Assembly (NCBI RefSeq): GCF_003860465.1
Contig: NZ_CP034184.1
Span: 62,001 to 126,000, forward strand
From: Deinococcus psychrotolerans
GTDB lineage: Bacteria > Deinococcota > Deinococci > Deinococcales > Deinococcaceae
Direction of reading: 5' to 3'
Length of the DNA stretch: 64,000 nt
Shown: one piece after another, positions 9,702 to 18,314 of the stretch
Layout: the number at the start of each line of letters is the position of its first letter
How positions within the stretch are numbered: position 1 is the stretch's first letter
Program-made: the position numbers and the translations under genes
The notes under the pieces: model-generated
Told to the model about the DNA's origin: nothing
What the model saw: the letters and a program-made list of their open reading frames with translations, nothing else
Databases searched by the model: none

Positions 9702-10134
9702 GGCGCATATCGTGCTCTTGGCCAGAACGGACCCCCAGCAGGGGCCTGGCCGCTGGGCGACGAAATATCGCTACCACGTCTTGGTTGGTGAAGTGAAGCC
9801 GAGATGCCGTGAACTCCTGATCCAAATTTGTGATGCTGAGGACATGCGTATTCTGAAAGGCGTGGTGAGCCAGGATCATGTCCATATGCACGTCGAGTAT
9901 CCACCATCCATCTCAGTCAGCGATTTGGTGAAGCGGATGAAAGGCCGGACCTCGCGGATACTGCAACGGGAGTATCCGCATTTGGAAAAGCGGTACTGGG
10001 GGCAGCATTTTTGGGGCGTTGGGTACGGCGCTTGGAGCACTGGAAATATCACCGAAGAAATGGTGCAGGACTATCTTGAGCATCATCGCACCAGTTCCAA
10101 CCAAGACCAGGATACGTTTCTGCTCGCAGATTGA
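9702..10134 (+). pseudogene. IS200/IS605-type TnpA (Y1 transposase), 5' end lost
   Basis: From TKYRYHVLVGEV the frame follows IS200 TnpA closely: the HUH motif appears as HVHMHVEYP, then SVSDLVKRMKGRTSR, KRYWGQHFWGVGY and the helix bearing the nucleophilic Tyr (EEMVQDYLEHH). The usual N-terminus before TKYR (a strand with YH.VW) is missing; upstream sequence is unrelated and joins the right end of the IS3 element at 9701. The most likely explanation is that IS3 insertion or a linked deletion removed the start. Confidence 0.85.
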
Positions 10135-10136
10135 CG

Positions 10137-10180
10137 GCGACTTTCAGTCGCAACCAAACCCCTGCGCTTTTAGTGCAGGG
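10137..10180 (+). repeat. IS200/IS605-type right-end hairpins
   Basis: Two hairpins directly after tnpA: GCGACT-TTC-AGTCGC (10137-10151) and CCCTGC...GCAGGG (10160-10180). IS200/IS605 transposases recognise subterminal hairpins in this position. The right end of this single-strand transposing element therefore survives, although the left end is gone. Confidence 0.6.
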
Positions 10181-10184
10181 TCGT

Positions 10185-10766
10185 TTAGTTGGCCAGCAGC
10201 TTCTCGGTGTGGTGGTCTGGGACAAACCACAGTGCGGCCACCACCACGTACAGCAGAGCCGCTGCACCGGCGTTCCAGAATGCCAGCGGAATGGCACAGA
10301 GGTATAACACCAGCGAGACCCGACCTTTGATGTTGCCGGCGCTGGTGACGGCGCTGGCCAGCTTGGAGTCTGGGCTGTGCAGCGAAATCAGTCTAAAAAC
10401 CAGCAAGGTGTAGGCCAATGCGCTCATCACCATCACTACACCATAAATCGCCACTGGCAGGAAAGTGAAGTTGTTTTCACCCATCCAGCCGCTCACAAAG
10501 GGAATCAGAGACATCCAGAACAGCAGGTGCAGATTGGCCCACAGCACCTTTCCGTCGACCCGCTCAGCGGTCTTGAGAAAGTGGTGATGGTTGTTCCAGT
10601 AGATGCCCACGAACACGAAACTGAGTACGTAACTCAAGAAAACGGACAACAACGGCCTCAATTATTCCCAGCTTGAGCCGTGCGGGACTTTAAGTTCGAG
10701 CACCATGATGGTGATAATGATGGCGATGACCCCATCCGAAAAGGCTTCCAGCTTGTTTTTATCCGT
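10185..10766 (-). pseudogene. TMEM175/DUF1211-family potassium channel-like protein, decayed
   Basis: The frame encodes the conserved FSDGVIAIIITIMVLELKVP segment and, after a stop, FVGIYWNNHHH, hallmarks of bacterial TMEM175 (DUF1211) channels, with about six hydrophobic segments. Two lesions are visible. At the expected start, right after a strong GGAGG, the codon is ACG (10766-10764) instead of ATG. An in-frame TAA at 10664-10662 interrupts the junction SSWE-LRPLL. Reading resumes in the same frame with TTG. Either the gene is dead or one lesion is a sequencing error; two independent ones favour decay. Confidence 0.8.
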
Positions 10767-10825
10767 AGGGCGCCTCCTCCCATGAGGCTTCAGGTCCACT
10801 TTTTCGTGGCAATCCCAAGGTCTGG

Positions 10826-11584
10826 TTACGGGACCCGTTTGTAGGCTCTCATGGCAAAGACGTACGCGAGGACGGTTATTCCTGTGCACCAGGCGAGCGC
10901 AGTCCAGATGCTACTCCCCACCGGCTGGCCGCCCAGGAGGGCACGGAGCGTATTGACGATGGCGGTGACCGGCTGGTGTTCCGCGAAGGCGCGGACCAGG
11001 GTGGGCATAGTGTCGGTTGGGACGAACGCCGAGCTGATGAGCGGCAGGAAAATCAGCGGGTAGGAGAATGCAGAGGCACCTTCGATGGACTTCGCCGTCA
11101 GTCCGGCAATCACCGCCAGCCAGGTCAGGGCCAGGGTGAACAGCGCGAGGATGCCTGCCGCCGCGAGCCAGGCGCCCAGGTCTGCGCTGGACCGGAAGCC
11201 CATGACCAGGGCCACCAGAACGATGACGACCAGTGAGACCGCGTTGGACACCAGCGAAGTCAGCACATGCCCCCACAGCACCGCTGAGCGTGAAACCGGC
11301 ATCGAGTGGAGCCGGGCGACGATTCCCTTCTGCATGTCGAGGAAGATCCGGTAGGCGGTGTAAGCGACGCCGCTGGCGACCGCGATCAGCAGGATACCGG
11401 GCAGCATGTAGTTCACGTAGTTGCCAGTGCCGGTGCTGGTCTTGATCGCGCCACCGTACACATAGACGAACAGCAGCATGATCATGATCGGCATGATGGC
11501 AACCGTGATGATAGTGTCCGGGCTGCGCTGGATGTGGCGCATGGAGCGTCCGACCAGGATGCCCGTGTCTCGTAATGTAGTCAC
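10826..11584 (-). CDS. ABC-2 type multidrug transporter permease (DrrB-like)
   Basis: 252 residues with six predicted membrane segments, for example IMPIMIMLLFVYVYGG, MLPGILLIAVASGVAYTAYR and the long run AAGILALFTLALTWLAVIAG. The C-terminal FAMRAYKRVP is typical of DrrB/NodJ permeases. Its start overlaps the ATPase stop (ATGA at 11584-11581). Together they should form an exporter for drugs or other amphiphiles; the substrate cannot be read from sequence. It is the last gene of the PadR-DUF1048-ATPase-permease operon. Confidence 0.9.
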   Translation of the reverse strand: MTTLRDTGILVGRSMRHIQRSPDTIITVAIMPIMIMLLFVYVYGGAIKTSTGTGNYVNYMLPGILLIAVASGVAYTAYRIFLDMQKGIVARLHSMPVSRSAVLWGHVLTSLVSNAVSLVVIVLVALVMGFRSSADLGAWLAAAGILALFTLALTWLAVIAGLTAKSIEGASAFSYPLIFLPLISSAFVPTDTMPTLVRAFAEHQPVTAIVNTLRALLGGQPVGSSIWTALAWCTGITVLAYVFAMRAYKRVP

Positions 11585-12366
11585 CTTGCGACCTCCAGTT
11601 TTTTGTTACTAACGTCTTTGTTGCCGACGATGGCCAGAAAAATCTCCTCCAGCGTCGGTTGTTTTTCGATGTACTCGACTTTTGCAGGCGGGAAAAGCCG
11701 TTTGAGTTCGCTGAAAGTGCCGCCCGCGATAATTCTCCCTTCGTGCAGGATCGCAATTCGGTCCGCGAGCTGTTCGGCCTCGTCGAGGTATTGCGTGGTC
11801 AACAGAATCGTCGTGCCGCCTTGGGCGAGCGTCTTGATGGTGGTCCAGACTTCGAGCCGTCCTTCCGGGTCAAGGCCGGTGGTCGGCTCGTCGAGGAAGA
11901 TGACAGCAGGTGTGCCGATCAGGCTCATGGCGATATCGAGCCTGCGGGTCATGCCGCCGGAATAGGTGTCTGCCCGCTTCTCCGCCGCACCCTTCAACCC
12001 GAACTGCCCAAGTAGTCGGTCGGCCACCTGGGCCGGGTCGGGCACGGCCCGCAGTCTGGCGATGAACACCAGATTCTCCCGCCCCGTCAGAATGCCGTCT
12101 ACAGCGGCAAACTGCCCGGTCAGGCTGATCACCTCGCGCACGCGCTCCGGCTGGCGCTGCGTGTCGAAGCCGCAGACGCTGGCCGTGCCGCTGTCGGGGT
12201 TGAGCAGCGTTGAGAGGATGTTGACTACCGTGGTCTTGCCCGCGCCGTTCGAGCCGAGCAGGGCAAAGATCTCGCCGCGCCGCACTTCGAGATCGACACC
12301 GTTCAGGACGCGTGTTTCTTTGAAAGCCTTCTTCAGGCCGTTCGTCTGTATAGCAATGTTGGTCAT
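11581..12366 (-). CDS. ABC transporter ATP-binding protein (DrrA-like)
   Basis: 261 residues. Walker A LLGSNGAGKTT lies near residue 35, the signature YSGGMTRRLD near 140 and Walker B VIFLDEPTTGLDP near 160, followed by the H-loop region. The C-terminal ~60 residues (PAKVEYIEKQPTLEEIFL) are the DrrA-type tail with TLEEIF. It powers the permease encoded just downstream. Its start overlaps the stop of the DUF1048 gene, giving a four-gene chain of overlaps. Confidence 0.93.
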   Translation of the reverse strand: MTNIAIQTNGLKKAFKETRVLNGVDLEVRRGEIFALLGSNGAGKTTVVNILSTLLNPDSGTASVCGFDTQRQPERVREVISLTGQFAAVDGILTGRENLVFIARLRAVPDPAQVADRLLGQFGLKGAAEKRADTYSGGMTRRLDIAMSLIGTPAVIFLDEPTTGLDPEGRLEVWTTIKTLAQGGTTILLTTQYLDEAEQLADRIAILHEGRIIAGGTFSELKRLFPPAKVEYIEKQPTLEEIFLAIVGNKDVSNKKLEVAR

Positions 12367-12719
12367 TTCTTCTTCTCCTCGCTTTGAAGCTTGTTCATCA
12401 CATCGCGGTTCAGCGCCTCACGCCAGTTCTCGGTGTAGGTATTGGCGTTTCGCAGGAGTTCGTCGCAGAACGCGGCCACATCCTCGCCGGTGACTTCCAG
12501 TGCGCGTTTGCCGTCTGCCGCGCCGGTTTCAAACAGTCCAAGCAGGTCTTTCAGAATCGCCACGATATCCAGACCGTCGCCGCCCGTGAGCCTCCACATG
12601 TATTTCTGCATCTCGCCGTACACGATCCGGTAGTCGCCGGGCAACACCTCAGCGCGCGCCTCCATGCCCTTCCATTCCTTCTTGTCTCCGAGAATTCTCT
12701 TCAGGAAGTTTTCCATCAT
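12363..12719 (-). CDS. DUF1048 family protein
   Basis: 118 residues, preceded by AAGGAG. Helical, soluble, with the family pattern K..ILGDKKEWK.ME.R...LP.DYR.VY.E.QKY.W. DUF1048 proteins are commonly encoded between a PadR regulator and a drug ABC transporter, as here; their biochemical role is not established. The 5' end overlaps the PadR gene by 71 bases in another frame, which is unusually long but keeps a good ribosome site. Confidence 0.88.
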   Translation of the reverse strand: MMENFLKRILGDKKEWKGMEARAEVLPGDYRIVYGEMQKYMWRLTGGDGLDIVAILKDLLGLFETGAADGKRALEVTGEDVAAFCDELLRNANTYTENWREALNRDVMNKLQSEEKKK

Positions 12720-13020
12720 GGTTCTCCTTGAGTTCGTTGATCTTGAGGGAGAGAAACGCCCATTTCGCCCAGAACGCCGCGAGTTCGGCCTGTCCCGCCT
12801 CGTTCAGCGAGTAGAACCGTCTGGGCGGACCGATGGTGGATGGCCTTTTCTCAATGGTGACGAGCTTGTTCTTTTCGAGCCGCAGCAAAATGGTGTAGAC
12901 GGTGCCTTCCACCACATCTGCGAAGCCGAGTGTTCGCAGAGAAGAGGCGATTTCGTAGCCGTAGGTTTCACCACGGCTGATAATCTCAAGCACACAGCCC
13001 TCGAGGACGCCTTTCAACAT
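12649..13020 (-). CDS. PadR family transcriptional regulator
   Basis: 123 residues with the PadR winged-helix: MLKGVLEGCVLEII....TYGYEI, then EGTVYTILLRLEKNKLV and a wing ending PPRRFYSLNEAGQAEL. PadR proteins repress neighbouring exporter genes and are released by a small ligand. It leads the DUF1048/ABC exporter operon, and a near-palindrome lies 58-71 bases upstream. The C-terminal ~25 residues are translated from DNA that also encodes the DUF1048 start. Confidence 0.93.
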   Translation of the reverse strand: MLKGVLEGCVLEIISRGETYGYEIASSLRTLGFADVVEGTVYTILLRLEKNKLVTIEKRPSTIGPPRRFYSLNEAGQAELAAFWAKWAFLSLKINELKENHDGKLPEENSRRQEGMEGHGGAR

Positions 13021-13077
13021 CTCCGTCAGGTTGTCCAGGGTAATCCCTCCCTTCCTGACCGGTTTGCCAGGTATAAT

Positions 13078-13091
13078 GTATTACGTAGTAC
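13078..13091. promoter_or_regulatory. candidate PadR operator
   Basis: GTATTACGTAGTAC is a 14-base palindrome with one mismatched pair, and lies in an AT-rich stretch upstream of the padR start. On the minus strand it overlaps a plausible -10 region (CATTAT). Its position suggests auto-repression of the operon; this is inference. Confidence 0.45.
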
Positions 13092-13392
13092 CACTAGCTT
13101 GTATCACAGAGTAGAGGACGCGTCAATGCTGTCCGCACACTGCGAGCGAACCGTAGGATGCCGAGCTCGAAAGTCTGGTCAATGAAGGCTGTCCCAGATG
13201 GCCTTTGTGGGCTTGACTGAGATTTTCTAGCGATGGAGGACTCTGTCAGTGAATGGAAAGCCTGTCACGCTGCGGGGTGGCCAGCAGCTCCTCAGCGTCG
13301 GGAAATGCTGGGTTCGGAGACCTCAGGCTAAGGTCGCAAACAAAATCGATTGTGGCACCACCGCGCTGTCGTTCAACAATTCGCGTCGCTCG

Positions 13393-13671
13393 TCAAAGTA
13401 GATGTTGTACCTGGGCGACGGCCTGCTTCCGGGCGTCCACCTCATCCGGAAGACACCGTCGGCAGGGCCGAAATCCTGCCGCGCGGGCCGAAACACCCGT
13501 CTCGAAGAACTCGACGTTGCTGCGCTTTGGACGCCGGGAAGTACACGACGGACGGCAGTAAATGCCGGTGGTCTGGACGGCGTACACGAACTGGCCGTCG
13601 TGGGTGGCCTCACGGCCCAGGACGAGCTGCCACCGCTGATCGTAAGGAGATGGGGATGCAGGATCTGACAC
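13393..13671 (-). pseudogene. ada: Ada N-terminal domain (DNA methylphosphotriester-binding), truncated
   Basis: 92 residues matching only the zinc-binding N-terminal domain of Ada/AdaA: DGQFVYAVQTTGIYCRPSC, SRRPKR.NVEFF, then AGFRPCRRC. The four zinc-ligand cysteines (YCRPSC and PCRRC) are all present. The frame stops right after AVAQVQHLL, where the AraC helix-turn-helix and the alkyltransferase domains should follow; nothing resembling them appears in any frame downstream. It starts with GTG at 13671 and is next to the broken ISL3 transposase, so insertion-linked deletion is likely. Confidence 0.8.
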
Positions 13672-13713
13672 AGGGTTGGCCTCCTGGTCGCAGGGTAGAC
13701 CCAGACGCTCTGG

Positions 13714-15014
13714 TCAGACCATCCGATTCTTGCGCTCAAATTTAGGGACCGCAATCAGTGGGTCAACCATGCGCCTTGTGATGGCGCGAAACGGCAGCGA
13801 CCCTGACGCTGAGCCCGTTTTGAATGAACCGGGCGTCGTCGGTGCAGGGACTTCACGCCGCTCTTGAACCCAGAGACTGACTCGGCGCTTTGAACCCACG
13901 TAGCCGGCTTGAACGAGGTCACGATAGAGCTGACTGGCATTCTGACAGCCCGCCTCCCAGCGCGCTGTCAACAGTGTTTGAAACGGCGTCAGGATGCCTG
14001 AAGGTCGGGCATGCCGCCTCCGATCCATCTGCCCTTGACAGCGAATAGCGCGGTGAACCGTGGCTCGACGGACGCCTGCGGTTCGGACGATCGCGGCAAT
14101 GCTTTGACCCTGCTGGGACAGTGCATAGAGTTCGGCATATTGCGCTTGTCTGCGTGCCGTGGCCTCCTGGCTTGACCGTTCTGCTGAGGTAGACTGGAGG
14201 GAGAGCACACCGTGCTTTCCCTCCAGCCCGAGCGCCAGAGACATGTACTCACGATGTCGTTGAACTTGACGTTCCAGCGCTTCACGCAGGTTTTTCACCA
14301 AATGCCAGCGATCCAGGATCTGCTGAGCCTGTGGCGCACCTCCGCTGACCCCCGTGCATATTCGGTGGACCGATCTCGAGCCACCACTTCAATCTCGGGA
14401 TGATCCCGAAGCCAGCTGGCCAGGGTCGTCGCTGTCCAGTCAGGTAGCACGTCAACTGGCTTGCTAGCGTCCAGGTCAATGACGAGTGTGCCGTAATGTG
14501 TGCCCCATCTAAAGGCAAAATCATCGACTCCAACGCGCTTGAGTGAATGCGGGGGCTGAGTGGGGGTCATGCGCTGCATGACCCGGAGAGAGGTGGTGCA
14601 GGAACGCTGGATGCCCCAGGCCCGACCGATACGCTGACTGACGCTTGCCCCGCCCTGAAGTGCTGAGTCCTGAAGAGTGATGGTGAGGCGCTCAGTCATG
14701 CGAGCAGACCGCATGGCGATGCCGGGAAGTCGTTCGCAGAAAACCTGTCGTAGACAGATTTTCTCTCGACAACGGAATTTTTAGACACGGAGCTGAAGGT
14801 GGACAGTATGTCCAAGGCAGGGTAAATCTGCTAACGTTCGCGCGCAGTGGCTGTGGAGACTGCGGGAAACGGTCTGGCAAGACGGACACGGTGTCGAGTC
14901 TCCAGAGGTCTCGGCGGTCACCAGAAGCTGCTCAGCATTGGAAGTGACGGCGATGATCTCCAGGGGCCGATCTGGGAACAACAGAGCAGTCCACCACTTG
15001 GGAAGGGTCACCAT
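13714..15014 (-). pseudogene. ISL3-family transposase, broken
   Basis: Three pieces line up as one ISL3 transposase. 15014-14781 gives the N-terminal zinc ribbon (CPSCQTVSRSLHSH). After a single in-frame TAA (14783-14781) the same frame continues to 14295 with the DDE segment VGVDDFAFRWGTHYGTLVIDLD and ARDRSTEYARG. A one-base deletion in a G-run near 14350 then shifts into the last frame (GAPQAQQILDRWHLVKNLREALER). The normal C-terminal DDE part ending KRQMYGRA is missing and the frame runs out into unrelated sequence near 13714. A similar C-terminal remnant lies at 23166-23236. Confidence 0.85.
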
Positions 15015-15097
15015 GCTCTATATCAGCACATCCAGACGCGTTGCACCGAAAGCATGTAAGAGCCACCAAACCGTAGCAACTTCACTTCCGCCCCGAC

Positions 15098-15652
15098 TCA
15101 TTTATCTGGATTGCTGGGCTGTTCGGTTCGGTAACTTAGCACTATCACTCCGGTGGTGGTCGCGTGGGTGCTGGCCAAGTGCAACGCGGCCCGGCTGTCT
15201 TCCGAGAACAGCCGACGCCCCTCACCCACCACAACCGGACAGACGATCAGATGAAACTCGTCGATCAAGTGGTGCTCCAGCAATGAGCGCACCAGTTCGC
15301 CGCTGCCGTAGATCAAAACGTTTGCGCCTTCGCCCTGCTTGAGTGCTCGGACTTCCTCGACAATATCGTGTGAGAGGGGCGTTGCGTTCCACGCGAGGTC
15401 GGTCAGTGTGCGGGTGGCGACGTGCTTGGGCAAGGCGTTGATGCGCTCAGTAAACGTACTGCCGTCGGTGTTCGCTATCCACGCCGTCGACATGCCCTCG
15501 TACGTCACCCGTCCGAGCAGGAGCGAGTCGCTCCCGGTGATCCACGTGTCTTGCAGTGTGCCAAGCTCCTCGCTGAAATAGGGAGCCGTCCACATGGGGT
15601 TGCTCATGATGCCGTCCAGACTCAAATACTCCACCGCGACAATCCTACGCAT
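15098..15652 (-). CDS. dihydrofolate reductase / RibD-C family reductase
   Basis: 184 residues, with AAGGAG before the ATG. It begins RRIVAVEYLSLDGIM and has LLLGRVTYEGM and YGSGELVRSLLEHHLIDEFHLIVCPVVVGEGRRLF, the pattern of the stand-alone RibD C-terminal/DHFR-fold proteins that bind NADPH. The substrate of these stand-alone versions is usually unknown. It is complete and is the only intact gene in a 4-kb stretch of pseudogenes. Confidence 0.9.
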   Translation of the reverse strand: MRRIVAVEYLSLDGIMSNPMWTAPYFSEELGTLQDTWITGSDSLLLGRVTYEGMSTAWIANTDGSTFTERINALPKHVATRTLTDLAWNATPLSHDIVEEVRALKQGEGANVLIYGSGELVRSLLEHHLIDEFHLIVCPVVVGEGRRLFSEDSRAALHLASTHATTTGVIVLSYRTEQPSNPDK

Positions 15653-15851
15653 AGTTTATTCTCCTTTGCTCCGGCCATGTCCCTCAGGACAGACCCTGCA
15701 CCACGGCAAAAGTATAAAAAAATGTCCCACTGACGTCTTGTATCGAAACGACACGGCGTCCGTACTGACGCCGCTGCTCCACCAGTAGATGGGACGGGCC
15801 GCAGCACGATAAGCCGACTCTCCGCGTGCGCAATCTGCCTCGGCTCGGATC

Positions 15852-16562
15852 TTACGACTCCAGTTCCCGGACGCTAAGGGGTGAGTGCGCCCAGACCTCG
15901 CGAACGATGCGTGCGGGGGTGCGGCCCGTCAGGTGCCGGAGCGTCCTAGTCAGGTGCGGCTGGTCAGTGTACCCCAGATCGTGAACGACATCCGGAATGG
16001 AGCTGCCCAGTTGAAGCCGCGCCACCGCCTCCCGCGCCCGCTCAATGGAGAGGACTGCACGCTGAGAAAGCCCGGTGGCTTTTAAAAAACGGCGTTGTAA
16101 GGTGCGGACGGTGGCTGAGCGCTCAATCAGTTCGTTGCTCAGGAGAGATTCGACGATGGGTTCAGAGCGCAGGAGTCCCAGGCGGACCAGACGTTCGACA
16201 AAGGCGTCGGCGTCCCCTGCACCTGGAATGGGAAGCGCTCTGTCATGCAGCCAGAACGACTCCCCCGTGGTGGACAGAGTGGCGTGCCGATCCAGCAGAT
16301 GTGTGGGAGGCAGCGAGGGGAGGAAGACGCCCAGACGGAAGGTGATGCCGAAGAACTCTGCGTCCTGTGGGACGTCCGCGACGGTCGCCTAGCTCTCCGG
16401 CCCACGCAGCACGACGCTCGCCCTTCCTCGGGAACGGGTGATAATCAGTTCGGATCGACTCGTCGCGAGTGAGGTGAAGGAACCAGGCCGCTTACTCTGG
16501 CCCGCCCAGACCGCTTCAACCAGGGGGGAACCCGACTCCAGACTTTCTAACACGAAGTGCAT
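15852..16562 (-). pseudogene. AraC-family regulator with one in-frame stop
   Basis: A perfect AGGAGG precedes ATG 16562-16560. The frame runs to TAA at 15854-15852 (236 codons) with one TAG at 16391-16389, between GPES and ATVADVP. The N-terminal half has the pattern GITFRLGVFLPSLP of DUF6597-type AraC proteins. The C-terminal half is a typical AraC double HTH (SATVRTLQRRFLKATG, ERAREAVARLQLG.SIPDVVHDLGYTDQPHL, and TP.RI). No other lesion is seen, so read-through, recent inactivation or a sequencing error are all possible. Confidence 0.82.
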
Positions 16563-16604
16563 GCCCACCTCCTACTGCAAGGATAACGGACTCGCACGCC
16601 ACCG

Positions 16605-16790
16605 CCCCGGCGGACTACCTGGCCGTTCCACCGAGACCCTGAGTCACCGAGTCAGCGGCATCAATCTGTTGGTGGCAACCTTTACCATCTGGAACACGGC
16701 GCATCTGAGAAAGTCGGTGGCCGCTTTACGAGCTATGGGCCGCACATGCCTGACGAACCCTTCCCCACAGCTCGCCACCGGGCCAGGAAG
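16605..16790 (+). pseudogene. Tn3-family TnpA C-terminal fragment
   Basis: SHRVSGINLLVATFTIWNTA, followed by HLRKSVAALR, is the conserved C-terminal region of Tn3-family transposases (consensus HRASGLNL..AAI..WNT.YL..AV..LR). The frame then breaks: the expected PD.L..HLSPLGWEHI part is only hinted at in a second frame as PHMPDEPF. No inverted repeats or resolvase are nearby, so this is a relic. Confidence 0.7.
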
Positions 16791-16960
16791 TTGAGTCCCC
16801 AGAGTCCCGAAAACGGCGCTGAGTGAGTCATTTGCATCAGGCGGTGGTATCCCGGACGAACAGTCAAGCGTGTTGATCAAATGGGCAGGGCTTCCGCTAC
16901 GACCGTGAATTAGGGTGAAGGTCGGTTATTCCGTTCTCGCGCCCACTTTGGAGGATCTCT

Positions 16961-17090
16961 ATGAACACCCCTGTTTGCATGGGCGTGATCGGTGACAATC
17001 CTGACCGAAGTTGGGGCCGGGCGGCCCACCTGCCCGCTCTTCAGGCCCTAGTGCAGTCAGGGCTTGCCATATCTCAGGTTGTCTCCCCAA
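16961..17090 (+). pseudogene. Gfo/Idh/MocA oxidoreductase N-terminal fragment
   Basis: The first ~36 residues, with VCMGVIGDNPDRSWGRAAHL then PALQAL, match the NAD(P)-binding start of Gfo/Idh/MocA-type oxidoreductases (consensus GViG...SWG..AHLPAL). A GGAGG ribosome site precedes the ATG. After about residue 40 the similarity disappears and the frame ends at 17311 in unrelated sequence. The fragment abuts the PRTRC ThiF remnant. Confidence 0.6.
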
Positions 17091-17221
17091 CAGGAATAGT
17101 GGTTGGACTGCGGCGTCAACCGCTGGTCATTACCCCTCTAATGGCCGCAGAGACGCTGGCCAGTAGAAACCGAGTGCCGGGGTCTGTGGTAGCTGAGCTT
17201 TTGGCATCTCTGAACTCTTCG

Positions 17222-17709
17222 TGTATCTCACCCTGGCGTGCAGCCTCAACTGGATGGCCGTCCCACAGCGCTTCGCAAGCGTTCACGGCAAAGAGACATG
17301 GGACATCGTGATCAGTTGCGTCGACACGAGGGCTGCACGATCAAGTTTGCACCGCGCGGCGTTCTCAAAGGGCTTTCACCTGTGGAAATACTGGCTGGAT
17401 TGCGGCAACGACTTGAAAAGCGGCCAGGTCATCCTCGGCACGCCCCGGCGGGCGGGGAGCGAACTCAAACGCGGCCTGCTGTGCGCGACCCAATTGCATC
17501 CGGAACTGATGGACACCACGATGCCGGAGGATGACACGCCGAGCTGCTCAGCGATTGAGGCACTGAGTAAGCAGGCTCTGTTCGTGGGATGGATGGTGGC
17601 GACGCACGCGCTGGATCTGCTATGGCAACTCTTGCGACATGGCGAACTGAGTCATCACGCCCGGTACTTCGATCTCGCAGGCGCGAGGCTCTCCTCCCGC
17701 AAATGCTGA
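17222..17709 (+). pseudogene. PRTRC-system ThiF-family protein, N-terminus lost
   Basis: About 160 residues match the C-terminal part of the ThiF-like protein of the PRTRC (ParB-related, ThiF-related cassette) plasmid system: WDIVISCVDTRAAR, FHLWKYWLDCGND, GQVILGTPR, LHPELMDTT.PEDDTPSCSA and ALDLLWQLLRHGELSHH. The N-terminal nucleotide-binding Rossmann part (GxGGxGS) is absent and no upstream frame supplies it. The other PRTRC genes were not found in the window. The identification comes from family memory and is fairly firm; function is presumably lost. Confidence 0.75.
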
Positions 17710-17819
17710 GCGGCAAGGTCTGACCTTGATGGGGTCAACTTCCCCCCTCCGTTTGCCCCCCGATGAGAAGAAATGGGGGGGGATGCTGGTTCGGCCATGA
17801 CCCCCGACACACTGAAGGC

Positions 17820-18314
17820 ATGACTGCACGACCACTCAAGCTCAAGGGATTGGAAGACGAAACTCGCCAACACGTGCTGCCGCCTGAGCGCCCTGAACGG
17901 ACCATGGACTGCCTGACCCCACCCCTCTTTGGGCTGACCCTCAATCAGCCCTGGCCGCTGTGCATCCAGCAACTTGGGAAAGACGTCGAGAACCGCACGT
18001 GGCATCCTCAAGAGTGGGGTGGCGAGGTCGGCATGCTGCTCGCCATTCACGGCGGCCAGCCACCCAGAAAATTGGACGGCAACGCCGTGCAAGCCCACGA
18101 CTTCCGGCAGCATCTGGACTGGATTGCACACCACATCGTCAATCCGTCCCCGTGGGCTGCGCCGGGACAGTACCATTGGGTTCTTTCAGCTGTCACGCCG
18201 GTTGAGCCGATTGCGTCTGTTGGGACGCGCGGTCTGTGGCCGATTGAGGACGCCATCGGCTTGCGCCTTCGCGCCGCACTGAGCCAAAACGCAGGCACGA
18301 GGAGCGCGTCTTGA
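17820..18314 (+). CDS. ASCH/PUA-like domain protein
   Basis: 164 residues from the ATG at 17820, which follows a GAAGG. The core, LFGLTLNQPWPLCIQQLGKD then VENRTWHP and GMLLAIHGG, followed by a strand HWVLSAVTPVEPI, has the order seen in ASCH domains (PUA-like RNA-binding fold): an N-terminal QPWA-type motif, K.vENR.w and a G.llIH. motif. Such proteins may bind RNA or modified nucleic acids, but the function here is unknown. It overlaps the following gene by ATGA-type coupling at 18311. Confidence 0.75.
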   Translation: MTARPLKLKGLEDETRQHVLPPERPERTMDCLTPPLFGLTLNQPWPLCIQQLGKDVENRTWHPQEWGGEVGMLLAIHGGQPPRKLDGNAVQAHDFRQHLDWIAHHIVNPSPWAAPGQYHWVLSAVTPVEPIASVGTRGLWPIEDAIGLRLRAALSQNAGTRSAS

